From: an uncultured Bacteroidales bacterium
GTDB lineage: Bacteria; Bacteroidota; Bacteroidia; Bacteroidales; WCHB1-69
DNA: 64,000 nucleotides
Assembly (NCBI GenBank): GCA_900316305.1
Contig: ONCM01000020.1
Span: 87,178-151,177, forward strand
Direction of reading: 5' to 3'
In this document: piece after piece, positions 24,342 through 31,457 of the stretch
Layout: the number at the start of each line of letters is the position of its first letter
How positions within the stretch are numbered: position 1 is the first letter of the stretch
Translations under genes and position numbers: made by a program
Notes under the pieces: generated by a model
What the model saw: the letters and a program-made list of their open reading frames with translations, nothing else
Told to the model about the DNA's origin: nothing
The model's database searches: none

Positions 24342-24372
24342 TTCATTCATAATTCATAATTCATAATTCTGA
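24342..24372 (-). repeat. Heptamer array (ATTATGA)n at a stop codon
   Basis: Four imperfect units begin at the TAA of the LysM esterase gene. Confidence 0.8.
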
Positions 24373-24373
24373 A

Positions 24374-25501
24374 TTACTTCACTCGCAGTTTACGGCCAAT
24401 CTGCAATATCGTTGTCTCCTTAATCTTGTTCAGCTTGCAGATCTTATCGACCGTGGTATGGTATTTCTTGGCGATGGCGTACAGCGTGTCGCCCTGCTTG
24501 ACGGTGTGGTATTTGGCACCAGTGGCAGGCTTGTTGGCGGGCTGCGACTTCTGCTCAGGCTTCTGCACGGTCTGGTTGTTGGCGGGAGCCTCCGTTTTTA
24601 CATCTGTCTTAGCAGCGTCAGTGGCGGTTACCTCGTCGTCATCGTCGTCGGCGCGGCGCATGTCGGTGGTGTCCTGCACTTTCTTGCGGCTATAGTTCTT
24701 CACCGTGATCACGTTGGAGCCACGGGTGATGTCATTGTAGGCGCGGGACATATCCTCTTTCGCCAGTTTGATTTCCTTGTTGACCTGACGCGGGTTGTCG
24801 GCTTTGGAGTGCGCGAAGAGCCAGTCGTAGGTTTCTTTCAGGTAGAACAAACGGGCCAAGTCGCCGTGATTGACACCCGGCCACTTGTCGAGACGCAGCA
24901 AATCAGTAGGACCGCACTTCTTCATGGACTCGTAGATCTCCTGCGCGCGGGAGACGGGCACGGCCCTGTCCGCTGTACCGTGGATGATCCACAACGGCAC
25001 CGTATTCAGTTTGCAAAGATCTTTGCGGATGGTGCCGCCGCACAACTCCATCGAAGCGGCTATCTTTTCCGCATGGTTGGCTAAGAACTCAATCGTTCCA
25101 AAACCGCCCAAACTCATGCCTATCAAGTAGATACGGTTGGTATCAACATCATACTGTTTGCACACCCAGTTGAGGATGTCCAGCACCTTGACAGAGTTCC
25201 ACGCGCCGCCGGGATTCTGCGGAGCAATGATGATGGCGTTGATGTCGCGACCCATGGAAATGGCATCCAGCGGACCGTAACGGCGCACACGATTGAGGTC
25301 GGTACCACGCAAACTGGCGCCATGCAGGAACAGCACCACCGGAATCTCGCCCTTCTGTTCTTCGTAGGTGTCCGGCACGGAAACCCAGAAGTTGTAGCTG
25401 TTTTTCACTACGTTATGGTGCGTAATGAACGTGTAATTGGTTTGGGCGGACAAGCAGAGGCTTGCGGCAACAAATAGGATTATTGTTAGTATTTTTTTCA
25501 T
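24374..25501 (-). CDS. Secreted alpha/beta-hydrolase (esterase) with C-terminal LysM domain
   Basis: A 375-residue protein. After the signal peptide (MKKILTIILFVAASLCL, then SAQ) comes an alpha/beta-hydrolase of the PHB-depolymerase/dienelactone type: VVLFLHGASLRG (oxyanion region), the nucleophile elbow GMSLGGFGTIEFL, and GTADRAVPVSRAQE plus GVNHGDLARL for the acid and His. A disordered, acidic and Pro/Gln-rich linker with DDDDDE follows, then a LysM repeat (YHTVKQGDTLYAIAKKYHTT ... LQIGRKLRVK), which binds peptidoglycan. The enzyme may therefore act on wall- or surface-linked esters; substrate unknown. It precedes the activator gene on the same strand. Confidence 0.85.
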   Translation of the reverse strand: MKKILTIILFVAASLCLSAQTNYTFITHHNVVKNSYNFWVSVPDTYEEQKGEIPVVLFLHGASLRGTDLNRVRRYGPLDAISMGRDINAIIIAPQNPGGAWNSVKVLDILNWVCKQYDVDTNRIYLIGMSLGGFGTIEFLANHAEKIAASMELCGGTIRKDLCKLNTVPLWIIHGTADRAVPVSRAQEIYESMKKCGPTDLLRLDKWPGVNHGDLARLFYLKETYDWLFAHSKADNPRQVNKEIKLAKEDMSRAYNDITRGSNVITVKNYSRKKVQDTTDMRRADDDDDEVTATDAAKTDVKTEAPANNQTVQKPEQKSQPANKPATGAKYHTVKQGDTLYAIAKKYHTTVDKICKLNKIKETTILQIGRKLRVK

Positions 25502-25514
25502 TTGATCATTTTTT

Positions 25515-25545
25515 AGTTAGCAGTTAGCAGTTAGTAGTTAGCAGT
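25515..25545 (-). repeat. Heptamer array (AGTTAGC)n upstream of the esterase gene
   Basis: Four units (TTAGCAG, TTAGCAG, TTAGTAG, TTAGCAG on the plus strand) lie between the HdrA-like gene and the esterase gene. Confidence 0.85.
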
Positions 25546-25591
25546 TGGGTGGGAGAATGTCATAATCTGACAAAAAATTCTTATCCCCCTT

Positions 25592-25611
25592 ATTCATCAT
25601 TCATCATTCTA
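25592..25611 (-). repeat. Heptamer array (AATGATG)n at a stop codon
   Basis: Two and a half AATGATG units begin within the TAG stop of the HdrA-like gene. A second array of AGTTAGC units follows at 25515-25545. Confidence 0.7.
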
Positions 25612-26601
25612 CATTATCTCCAGTGCAGCAGCGCGGGCATCCTGAATCGTATCCTCGATGCACATCGGACGTTTGCAGGAGCCGGCGAGGAAGAGGTTCG
25701 GCTGGGCGGTGAGGTTGTCCTCGGTGTGGGGCGATAAGCTCTGAGCAAAACGGTAGAGACCGTCGATGCCGGCACACTTCGACAGGGTGGCAGTGCCTTC
25801 GGAGGCGCACATGCCGACCATCAGCACCAGCAGGTCGCTGTTCATCGTCATAGGGTTGCCCATGAGGGTATCCTCGGCCTTGATCTGCACGCGGTTGTCG
25901 AAGGTAGAGGCGGCTTCGGAAATGCGTCCTCTCACGAAGCTGACGCCGTACTTCTCCTGCGCCTCGCGGTACATCTCCTCGAAGCCCTGTCCCCACATTC
26001 GCAAATCCATGTAGAAAATATAGACATCCGTCTCGGGATGTTGCTTCTTGATCTCGATGGCCTGCTTCACGGCAGTCACGCAGCAGACTTTCGAGCAGTA
26101 GTGGTTGCCCGACTTCTCGTCGCGGGACCCTACGCACTGCAGGAAAACGATCTGCTTCGGGATCTCGTTCATGTTGTTACGGATATTGTTCTCCTTGATC
26201 ATCTTCTCCATTTCCAAGGAGGTGATCACACCTTTGTAGATGCCGTAGCCGAGCTCTTCCTTCTGGTGCGCGTCGAAAACCTTGTAGCCCGTGGCCAACA
26301 GCACCGCATCGAAAGTGGCGGTGGTGCCGTCGGCGGTGGTTAGCGTCCACTGTTCGCCCGTGCGCTGCATGGAGACAACCGGCGTGGCGGTCTTGAGGGT
26401 GATGTTCTCGTGCGACAGCTTGGATTCCAGCTTGTCGGCCAGCTCGTCGGCGGAACTGAAGTCCGGGAACAGGAAGGCCTTGTCGCGGATGTTGCAGAGC
26501 GGTCTCTCCTCCCTCTCGAAGAGGATGACCTGATATTGTTTGGCCAGCACGGAGGCGGCCTCTATGCCGGCGGGGCCGGCGCCTATGATTGCTATCGTCA
26601 T
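25609..26601 (-). CDS. HdrA-like FAD-dependent heterodisulfide reductase subunit
   Basis: A 330-residue flavoprotein. The FAD-binding motif TIAIIGAGPAGIEAASVLAK opens it, with ATGYKVFDAH and later LVLMVGMCAS and NLFLAGSCKRPMCIEDTIQD. The sequence FLQCVGSRDEKSGNHYCSKV and VCCVTAVKQAIE is the cysteine-rich segment typical of HdrA, the electron-bifurcating/connecting subunit of heterodisulfide-reductase-like complexes. It is short, without the extra ferredoxin domains of methanogen HdrA. The HdrB-like gene is just upstream. The third subunit, HdrC, is not found in this cluster. Partner electron donors are unknown. Confidence 0.85.
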   Translation of the reverse strand: MTIAIIGAGPAGIEAASVLAKQYQVILFEREERPLCNIRDKAFLFPDFSSADELADKLESKLSHENITLKTATPVVSMQRTGEQWTLTTADGTTATFDAVLLATGYKVFDAHQKEELGYGIYKGVITSLEMEKMIKENNIRNNMNEIPKQIVFLQCVGSRDEKSGNHYCSKVCCVTAVKQAIEIKKQHPETDVYIFYMDLRMWGQGFEEMYREAQEKYGVSFVRGRISEAASTFDNRVQIKAEDTLMGNPMTMNSDLLVLMVGMCASEGTATLSKCAGIDGLYRFAQSLSPHTEDNLTAQPNLFLAGSCKRPMCIEDTIQDARAAALEIM

Positions 26602-26630
26602 ATTCTCTTTGTTATTCGTTCTTGTTTCAT

Positions 26631-26710
26631 CCCCACACTGCGGCTCCGCCTTGTGTGGGGTTAATTGCGCTTCGCGCGTTTTGCCTCTCCGAGGCTGCTC
26701 AAAGAAGCAT
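26631..26710. repeat. Dispersed palindromic repeat (CCCCACAC...GTGTGGGG), copy 2
   Basis: Reverse-complement relative of 15191-15270, with the same two nested hairpins (CCCCACAC/GTGTGGGG and GCCTCTCCGAGGC), here between the HdrB-like and HdrA-like genes. Confidence 0.75.
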
Positions 26711-26731
26711 CTTATATATCCTCGTCATTCC

Positions 26732-26759
26732 GTAGAGACGCAAAATTTTGCGTCTCTAC
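26732..26759. repeat. 28-bp palindromic repeat, GTAGAGACG family, copy 3
   Basis: GTAGAGACG, a CAAAATTTTG centre and CGTCTCTAC: a perfect 28-bp palindrome beside the HdrB-like stop codon. Confidence 0.88.
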
Positions 26760-26765
26760 AACTCG

Positions 26766-27821
26766 TCACACCTTCAGCACGTCCGGTTTTTCCGGTGCGC
26801 GGAGGATTTTGCCGGAGGCGCCGCGGTATTTGTCGTCGGGGTTGTAGGCGACGCCGATCTTGTCGAGGAGGCGTTCGCACTGCACCTGGTGGAGCTGCAT
26901 GCCCATCACCCACGGGTCGTAGCCGAGCAACAAACCGGCGAGCTCTTCGTAGGTGAGCACCGGGATGCCGTAGCCCTCCTTGTCGTAGGTCTTGTGCTCC
27001 ATCTCGGCGATGGTGTACTGCCATTTGTCGAGGAACATGGCGCAACCAGGGCAGTTGGCCACGATGAAGTCGGGCTCGTAGGGTTCCATCGACTCGAACT
27101 TCTTCTTGGAGTTGGCGATGGAATAGCCGCGGTTCTCCTGCACGAGGTACTGGCGGAAGCCGAAGCCGCAACAGTGACGGCGTTCGGGGTAATCGACCAC
27201 CTCGCCGCCCCAGGCCTCAATCATGCCGGCGAGCACGTAGGGAAACTCCGCGTTGCCGATGCCGTGCTTCGGGAAAATCTTGGCGTAGTGACAACCGATG
27301 TGCTCCACGCCACGCAACGGCTTGCCCGTGAAGCGGTTAATCAGCTGGTACTTCATCTTCTCCTTCAGCTCGAAACGGAACTTGAAGATCAAGTCCGACG
27401 GGTGTACGATGTTCTCGGGCATCTCAAACGTCCTACCCGTGGCTTTGTACAGGTACTCGCGGGCCTTCTCCAGGATCTCGGGTTGCTCTTTCCATTTCTC
27501 GATGAGCTCGGTCATCACCCCAAAGGAGGTGACGCACGAGGGGACGTAGTTCTTGTAGCCGCGTTCGGTCATCAGCGAGAAGAGGCGCGCCACGATGGTC
27601 ATGGTTGTCTCGAACGGCACCACGTCGGAGTGGTAGCCGATGCCCGTGCAGGTGTGCTGGTGCGAGGAGTCGTAGATATCCTTCCCAAGGTCATTGCGCA
27701 TGATGTTCAGGAAGGTCGCCTCCGACCCAGGGAAGAAGGTCTGCCGGATGCAGCTCCTTTCGTAAAAGAAGTGGTCATCCGCGATTTCCTTCTGATATTC
27801 GTTCCAAAAGCGTTTTTCCAT
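26766..27821 (-). CDS. HdrB-like protein with two CCG domains
   Basis: A 351-residue protein with two cysteine-rich CCG modules, the unusual iron-sulfur ligands of HdrB. Module 1 has RSCIRQTFFPGSEATF, HTCTGIGY and YVPSCVTSFG; module 2 has HIGCHYAKIFPKHG, RRHCCGFGFRQ and VANCPGCAMF. HdrB reduces disulfides such as the CoM/CoB heterodisulfide in methanogens. In bacteria the substrate is usually unknown. The gene is followed by the HdrA-like gene after 164 bp of repeats, and it is preceded by an iron-type alcohol dehydrogenase. Confidence 0.88.
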   Translation of the reverse strand: MEKRFWNEYQKEIADDHFFYERSCIRQTFFPGSEATFLNIMRNDLGKDIYDSSHQHTCTGIGYHSDVVPFETTMTIVARLFSLMTERGYKNYVPSCVTSFGVMTELIEKWKEQPEILEKAREYLYKATGRTFEMPENIVHPSDLIFKFRFELKEKMKYQLINRFTGKPLRGVEHIGCHYAKIFPKHGIGNAEFPYVLAGMIEAWGGEVVDYPERRHCCGFGFRQYLVQENRGYSIANSKKKFESMEPYEPDFIVANCPGCAMFLDKWQYTIAEMEHKTYDKEGYGIPVLTYEELAGLLLGYDPWVMGMQLHQVQCERLLDKIGVAYNPDDKYRGASGKILRAPEKPDVLKV

Positions 27822-27861
27822 TGTTTTTCTGTAATCTGTAATTGGTGGTTTATGGTCCGTC

Positions 27862-27906
27862 GTAGAGACGTGCTGCAGCGCGTCTCTACAATGGCGCGTC
27901 TCTACA
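27862..27906. repeat. 28-bp palindromic repeat, GTAGAGACG family, copy 4, plus half copy
   Basis: A full palindrome at 27862-27889 and a half element (GCGCGTCTCTACAG) at 27894-27906. The half element contributes the TAG stop of the alcohol dehydrogenase. Confidence 0.85.
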
Positions 27907-29071
27907 GTGCCCGTTTCAAAATTTCCACAACGTCCTCCCGTGTCAATTGCATGAAACCGCCACCGAGGACCGTCGCATCAGCGATAGTCTCGATGTTGTC
28001 GGGGGTGACGCCCAGTTCGGAAGCCTTCATCGTCACGCCGATTTCGCGCATCCAAGCCTCCATCGCAGCCAAACCTTCCAAGGCAATCTCTTCGTCGGTT
28101 TTACCTTCAGGACGGACGTTCCAAACATTCTTGGCAAAGCGCACGAACTGGTGCAACCCGCTGTGCATGATGTATTTGTAGTACGGGATGGAGACCGACG
28201 CGAGGGTCATGCCGTGGGTGGCGTTGGTCACCACGCCGATGGCATGGCCGATCATGTGCACCATCCAGTCCTGACGCTTGCCCTGCTTGAGCAACGTATT
28301 GAGTGCCCAGGTAGCCGTCCACATAATGTTGCTGCGTGCCTCGTAGTCCTGCGGGTTCTTCACGGCGATGCGCGAACTGTGGATGAGCGAACGCATGAGC
28401 CCTTCATTGAGGTAGTCGCTGGTGTTGTCGTCCTCGTTGCTGCAGTACTGCTCCAGAAGGTGCGACATGATATCGAAAATGCCGGCCACCATCTGGTACT
28501 GCGGCACCGTAAAGGTCAACTTCGGGTTCAGAATCGTGAACTTGGGCATCAGACGGCTGTCGAAGACCTTGCCGAGCTTGAGGTTCTGCGTGTGGTTGGA
28601 GATGACGGAGCCACCGTTCATTTCGGAGCCAGTGCCCACCATAGTCAGCACACAGCCGACGGGCAGGATGTGCAAGTCGGGGGCAGGATTCTTACCTTCC
28701 ACGTAGTAAGTCTGCCACGGGTCGCCGTCGAGCCAAGCGGAGGCGGCCACGCCCTTGGCGTAGTCGCACACGGAACCGCCGCCCACCGCGAGGATGAGAT
28801 CGACATTATTCTCGCGAGCGAGTTTGCAACCCTCGTAGAGTTTCTCCACCGTCGGGTTCGGCATCACGCCGGGATCCTCCACGATGGTCTTGCCAGCTTC
28901 TTTCAAGATGGCCACAACCTGATCGTAAAGTCCTGTGCGCTTGATAGATCCGCCGCCATACGACAGCATAACGGTCTTGCCGTATCGGGTCAGTTCCTCT
29001 TTCAAGAATTCCAGACTGTTTTCGCCGAAATGCAGGCGGGTGGGGTTTTCGTATGTGAAATTTCCTAACAT
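27902..29071 (-). CDS. Iron-containing alcohol dehydrogenase (YqhD/BdhA-like)
   Basis: A 389-residue member of the iron-dependent group III alcohol dehydrogenases. Seen: FTYENPTRLHFGENSLEFL at the start, the nucleotide-binding loop VDLILAVGGGSVCDYAKGVA, VGTGSEMNGGSVI, and metal ligands in FDIMSHLLEQY, MIGHAIGVVTNATHG. These fit the NADPH-dependent butanol/aldehyde reductases (YqhD/BdhA). The natural aldehyde is unknown. It has its own promoter (TATCTTTG, complement of 29097-29104). Its end is formed by a GTAGAGACG repeat. It may be cotranscribed with the HdrB-like gene. Confidence 0.9.
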   Translation of the reverse strand: MLGNFTYENPTRLHFGENSLEFLKEELTRYGKTVMLSYGGGSIKRTGLYDQVVAILKEAGKTIVEDPGVMPNPTVEKLYEGCKLARENNVDLILAVGGGSVCDYAKGVAASAWLDGDPWQTYYVEGKNPAPDLHILPVGCVLTMVGTGSEMNGGSVISNHTQNLKLGKVFDSRLMPKFTILNPKLTFTVPQYQMVAGIFDIMSHLLEQYCSNEDDNTSDYLNEGLMRSLIHSSRIAVKNPQDYEARSNIMWTATWALNTLLKQGKRQDWMVHMIGHAIGVVTNATHGMTLASVSIPYYKYIMHSGLHQFVRFAKNVWNVRPEGKTDEEIALEGLAAMEAWMREIGVTMKASELGVTPDNIETIADATVLGGGFMQLTREDVVEILKRAL

Positions 29072-29096
29072 AATTTTGCGATTTTAATCAAAACGG

Positions 29097-29104
29097 CAAA
29101 GATA
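29097..29104 (-). promoter_or_regulatory. -7 box of the alcohol dehydrogenase gene
   Basis: TATCTTTG on the minus strand, 26 nt before the ATG at 29071. Confidence 0.7.
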
Positions 29105-29171
29105 CACTTTTTTCCGACTTAAAACTTATTATTATTTATCAACATCGCCCCATTTCTAATGGAGTAATCCG

Positions 29172-29179
29172 TATTTTTG
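29172..29179 (+). promoter_or_regulatory. -7 box of the M3 peptidase gene
   Basis: TATTTTTG followed by CCG, 47 nt before the ATG at 29226. Confidence 0.7.
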
Positions 29180-29225
29180 CCGATTATTTGTACGTCTGAT
29201 TGCAAATCAATAAATTTTTAACAAT

Positions 29226-31352
29226 ATGAACCGTAAATTATTCATTATGAGTTTAGTAATGGCGACCGCAGTGTTAGGCGGCGCTTGCAAGAAGAAAACG
29301 GCCGAGAACCCCGAACTGGCCAACAACCCCTTCATGAAGGAGTGGGACACTCCGTATGGCGTGCCGCCCTTCGACAAAATCAAGACCACCGACTATCTGC
29401 CGGCCATCCAGGAAGGTATCCGTCAGCAGGCCGAGAACATCCAGGCCATCTGCGACAGCAAGGAAGCCCCGACGTTTGCCAACACTATCATTCCTTACGA
29501 ATACAGCGGCGAACTGTTGACCAAGGTCTCCGCCGTCTTCATGAACCTCGCCGAGTGCATGAACAGTAAGGAAATGGAGAAACTTGCCGACACCATCTAC
29601 CCGCTGCTCACCCGTCACGGCGATGACATCATGCTGAACGCCAAACTGTTCGAGCGCATCAAGACAGTCTATAACAACCGCGACAAGGAGAACCTCAACG
29701 ATGAGCAGAAACGTCTGCTGGAGGTCATCTACAAAGACTTCGAGCGCGGCGGTGCCAATGTGCCGGCCGACAAGCAGGATCGCTTCCGCGAAATCAATGA
29801 GCAACTCGCCAAACTCACCCAAAAGTTCGGCAACAACGTGCTCGCCGCCACCAACAATTACGCCCTCTTCGTGGACAACGAGGAAGACCTTAAAGGTCTG
29901 ACGGAAGGACAGTTGGCCGCCGCCAAGGAGGCCGCCGCCGGTATGGAGAACGCCAAGGGCAAGTACGCCTTCACGGTGCATATCCCCTCCATGGAGCCGT
30001 TCCTCCAGAACTGCCAGAATCGCGAGCTGCGCAAGGAGCTCTGGACCGCTTACTCCACCCGCTGTCTGAACGGCGATCTCTCCAACAAGAAGATTATCAA
30101 CGAGATCGTCAACCTTCGTCTGGAGAAGGCCAAGATTCTCGGTTTCGACAACTATGCCAACTACGTGCTGGACGACTGCATGGCCAAGAACGCCGACAAC
30201 GTCTATGAACTGCTGATGAAGGTGTGGGAACCCGCTCTCGCCAAAGCTAAGGAGGAGGCCGCCATCTATCAGAAGATGATGAAGAAAGACGGCATCGCCG
30301 GCGACCTGCAGCCCTACGACTGGCGCTATTACTCCGAAAAGCTCAGAAAGGAGAAATACGACCTCGACGACGAGGCCATTCGTCCTTACCTCTCCCTTGA
30401 CTCCGCCCGCAAGGGTCTCTTCTACGTCTGCAACCGTCTCTACGGTCTCACCTTCAAGGAAAACAAGGAAATCCCTGTCTATCACAAAGATGTGAAGGCA
30501 TACGAAGTCATTGACAACAACGAGGTCATCGCCGTGGTCTATATGGACTTCTTTCCGCGCGAGAGCAAGCGCAGCGGCGCGTGGATGACTAACTTCCGCG
30601 AGCAGTATTACGACCGCGACGGCGAAAACCACATTCCCGTGGTGTCGTTGGTCTTCAACTTCACCAAGCCCGTCGGCGACAAACCTTCGATGCTGAACAT
30701 CGACGAGACGCAGACCCTCTACCACGAGTTCGGTCACGCGCTGCACAGCATCCTGTCGCGCTGCCACTACCCCACCCTGTCGGGTACCAACGTCCCGCGC
30801 GACTTCGTGGAGATGCCCTCGCAGTTCATGGAGCACTTCGCTTTCGAACCCGAAGTGTTGAAGGTCTATGCCCACCACTACCAGACCGGTGAGCTAATCC
30901 CCGACGAGCTCGTCAAGAAGATCGAGGCCGCCGCCACTTACGGACAGGGCTTTATCAACACCGAACTGCTGGCCGCCTCCATCTTGGACATGGACTACCA
31001 CACGGTCACCGCGCCCGCAAAGTTCCAACTGCCTGATTACGAAGACCAACAGATGGCCAAAATCGGACTAATCCCGTCCATCATCTCCCGTTACAGAAGT
31101 CCGTACTTCCAGCACATCTTCGCCGGCGGCTACGGTGCAGGCTACTACAGCTACACCTGGGCAGCCGTCTTGGACAATGACGCTTACGAGTGCTTCCGCG
31201 AGCACGGCATCTTCGATCCTGCAACCGCTACATCTTTCAGAACCAACATCTTGGAACGCGGCAACACTGCTGACGCGATGACGCTCTACGTTGCCTTCCG
31301 CGGCCACGAGCCCTCCATCGAGCCGCTGCTGAAAAACCGCGGACTGAAATAG
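29226..31352 (+). CDS. M3-family metallopeptidase (peptidyl-dipeptidase Dcp-like), lipoprotein
   Basis: A 708-residue zinc peptidase of the M3 (thimet/Dcp) family. The zinc motif HEFGHALH lies at residues 500-507 in TLYHEFGHALHSILSRC, with the third ligand Glu about 30 residues later in FVEMPSQFMEHF. The N-terminal MNRKLFIMSLVMATAVLGGAC is a signal peptide with a lipobox, so the enzyme is probably exported and membrane-anchored, with the peptidase outside the cytoplasm. It would trim dipeptides from peptide C-termini. The TAG stop begins an AGTTAGC array, and a terminator follows. Confidence 0.93.
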   Translation: MNRKLFIMSLVMATAVLGGACKKKTAENPELANNPFMKEWDTPYGVPPFDKIKTTDYLPAIQEGIRQQAENIQAICDSKEAPTFANTIIPYEYSGELLTKVSAVFMNLAECMNSKEMEKLADTIYPLLTRHGDDIMLNAKLFERIKTVYNNRDKENLNDEQKRLLEVIYKDFERGGANVPADKQDRFREINEQLAKLTQKFGNNVLAATNNYALFVDNEEDLKGLTEGQLAAAKEAAAGMENAKGKYAFTVHIPSMEPFLQNCQNRELRKELWTAYSTRCLNGDLSNKKIINEIVNLRLEKAKILGFDNYANYVLDDCMAKNADNVYELLMKVWEPALAKAKEEAAIYQKMMKKDGIAGDLQPYDWRYYSEKLRKEKYDLDDEAIRPYLSLDSARKGLFYVCNRLYGLTFKENKEIPVYHKDVKAYEVIDNNEVIAVVYMDFFPRESKRSGAWMTNFREQYYDRDGENHIPVVSLVFNFTKPVGDKPSMLNIDETQTLYHEFGHALHSILSRCHYPTLSGTNVPRDFVEMPSQFMEHFAFEPEVLKVYAHHYQTGELIPDELVKKIEAAATYGQGFINTELLAASILDMDYHTVTAPAKFQLPDYEDQQMAKIGLIPSIISRYRSPYFQHIFAGGYGAGYYSYTWAAVLDNDAYECFREHGIFDPATATSFRTNILERGNTADAMTLYVAFRGHEPSIEPLLKNRGLK

Positions 31353-31373
31353 TTAGCAGTTAGTAGTAGTAAT
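31350..31373 (+). repeat. Heptamer array (AGTTAGC)n at the M3 peptidase stop
   Basis: TAGTTAGCAGTTAGTAG starts with the stop codon itself. Confidence 0.75.
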
Positions 31374-31379
31374 TAACAT

Positions 31380-31415
31380 CCGGCGCGGAATTTTCATTCT
31401 GCGCCGGTTTTGTTT
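31380..31415 (+). terminator. Terminator after the M3 peptidase
   Basis: CCGGCGC pairs with GCGCCGG across a 14-nt loop, followed by TTTTGTTT. Confidence 0.8.
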
Positions 31416-31425
31416 GGATAAAATG

Positions 31426-31433
31426 TACTTTTG
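31426..31433 (+). promoter_or_regulatory. -7 box of the GH89 gene
   Basis: TACTTTTG followed by CA, about 25 nt before the ATG at 31458. Confidence 0.7.
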
Positions 31434-31457
31434 CACTTTCATTTGCAAAAATACCTT

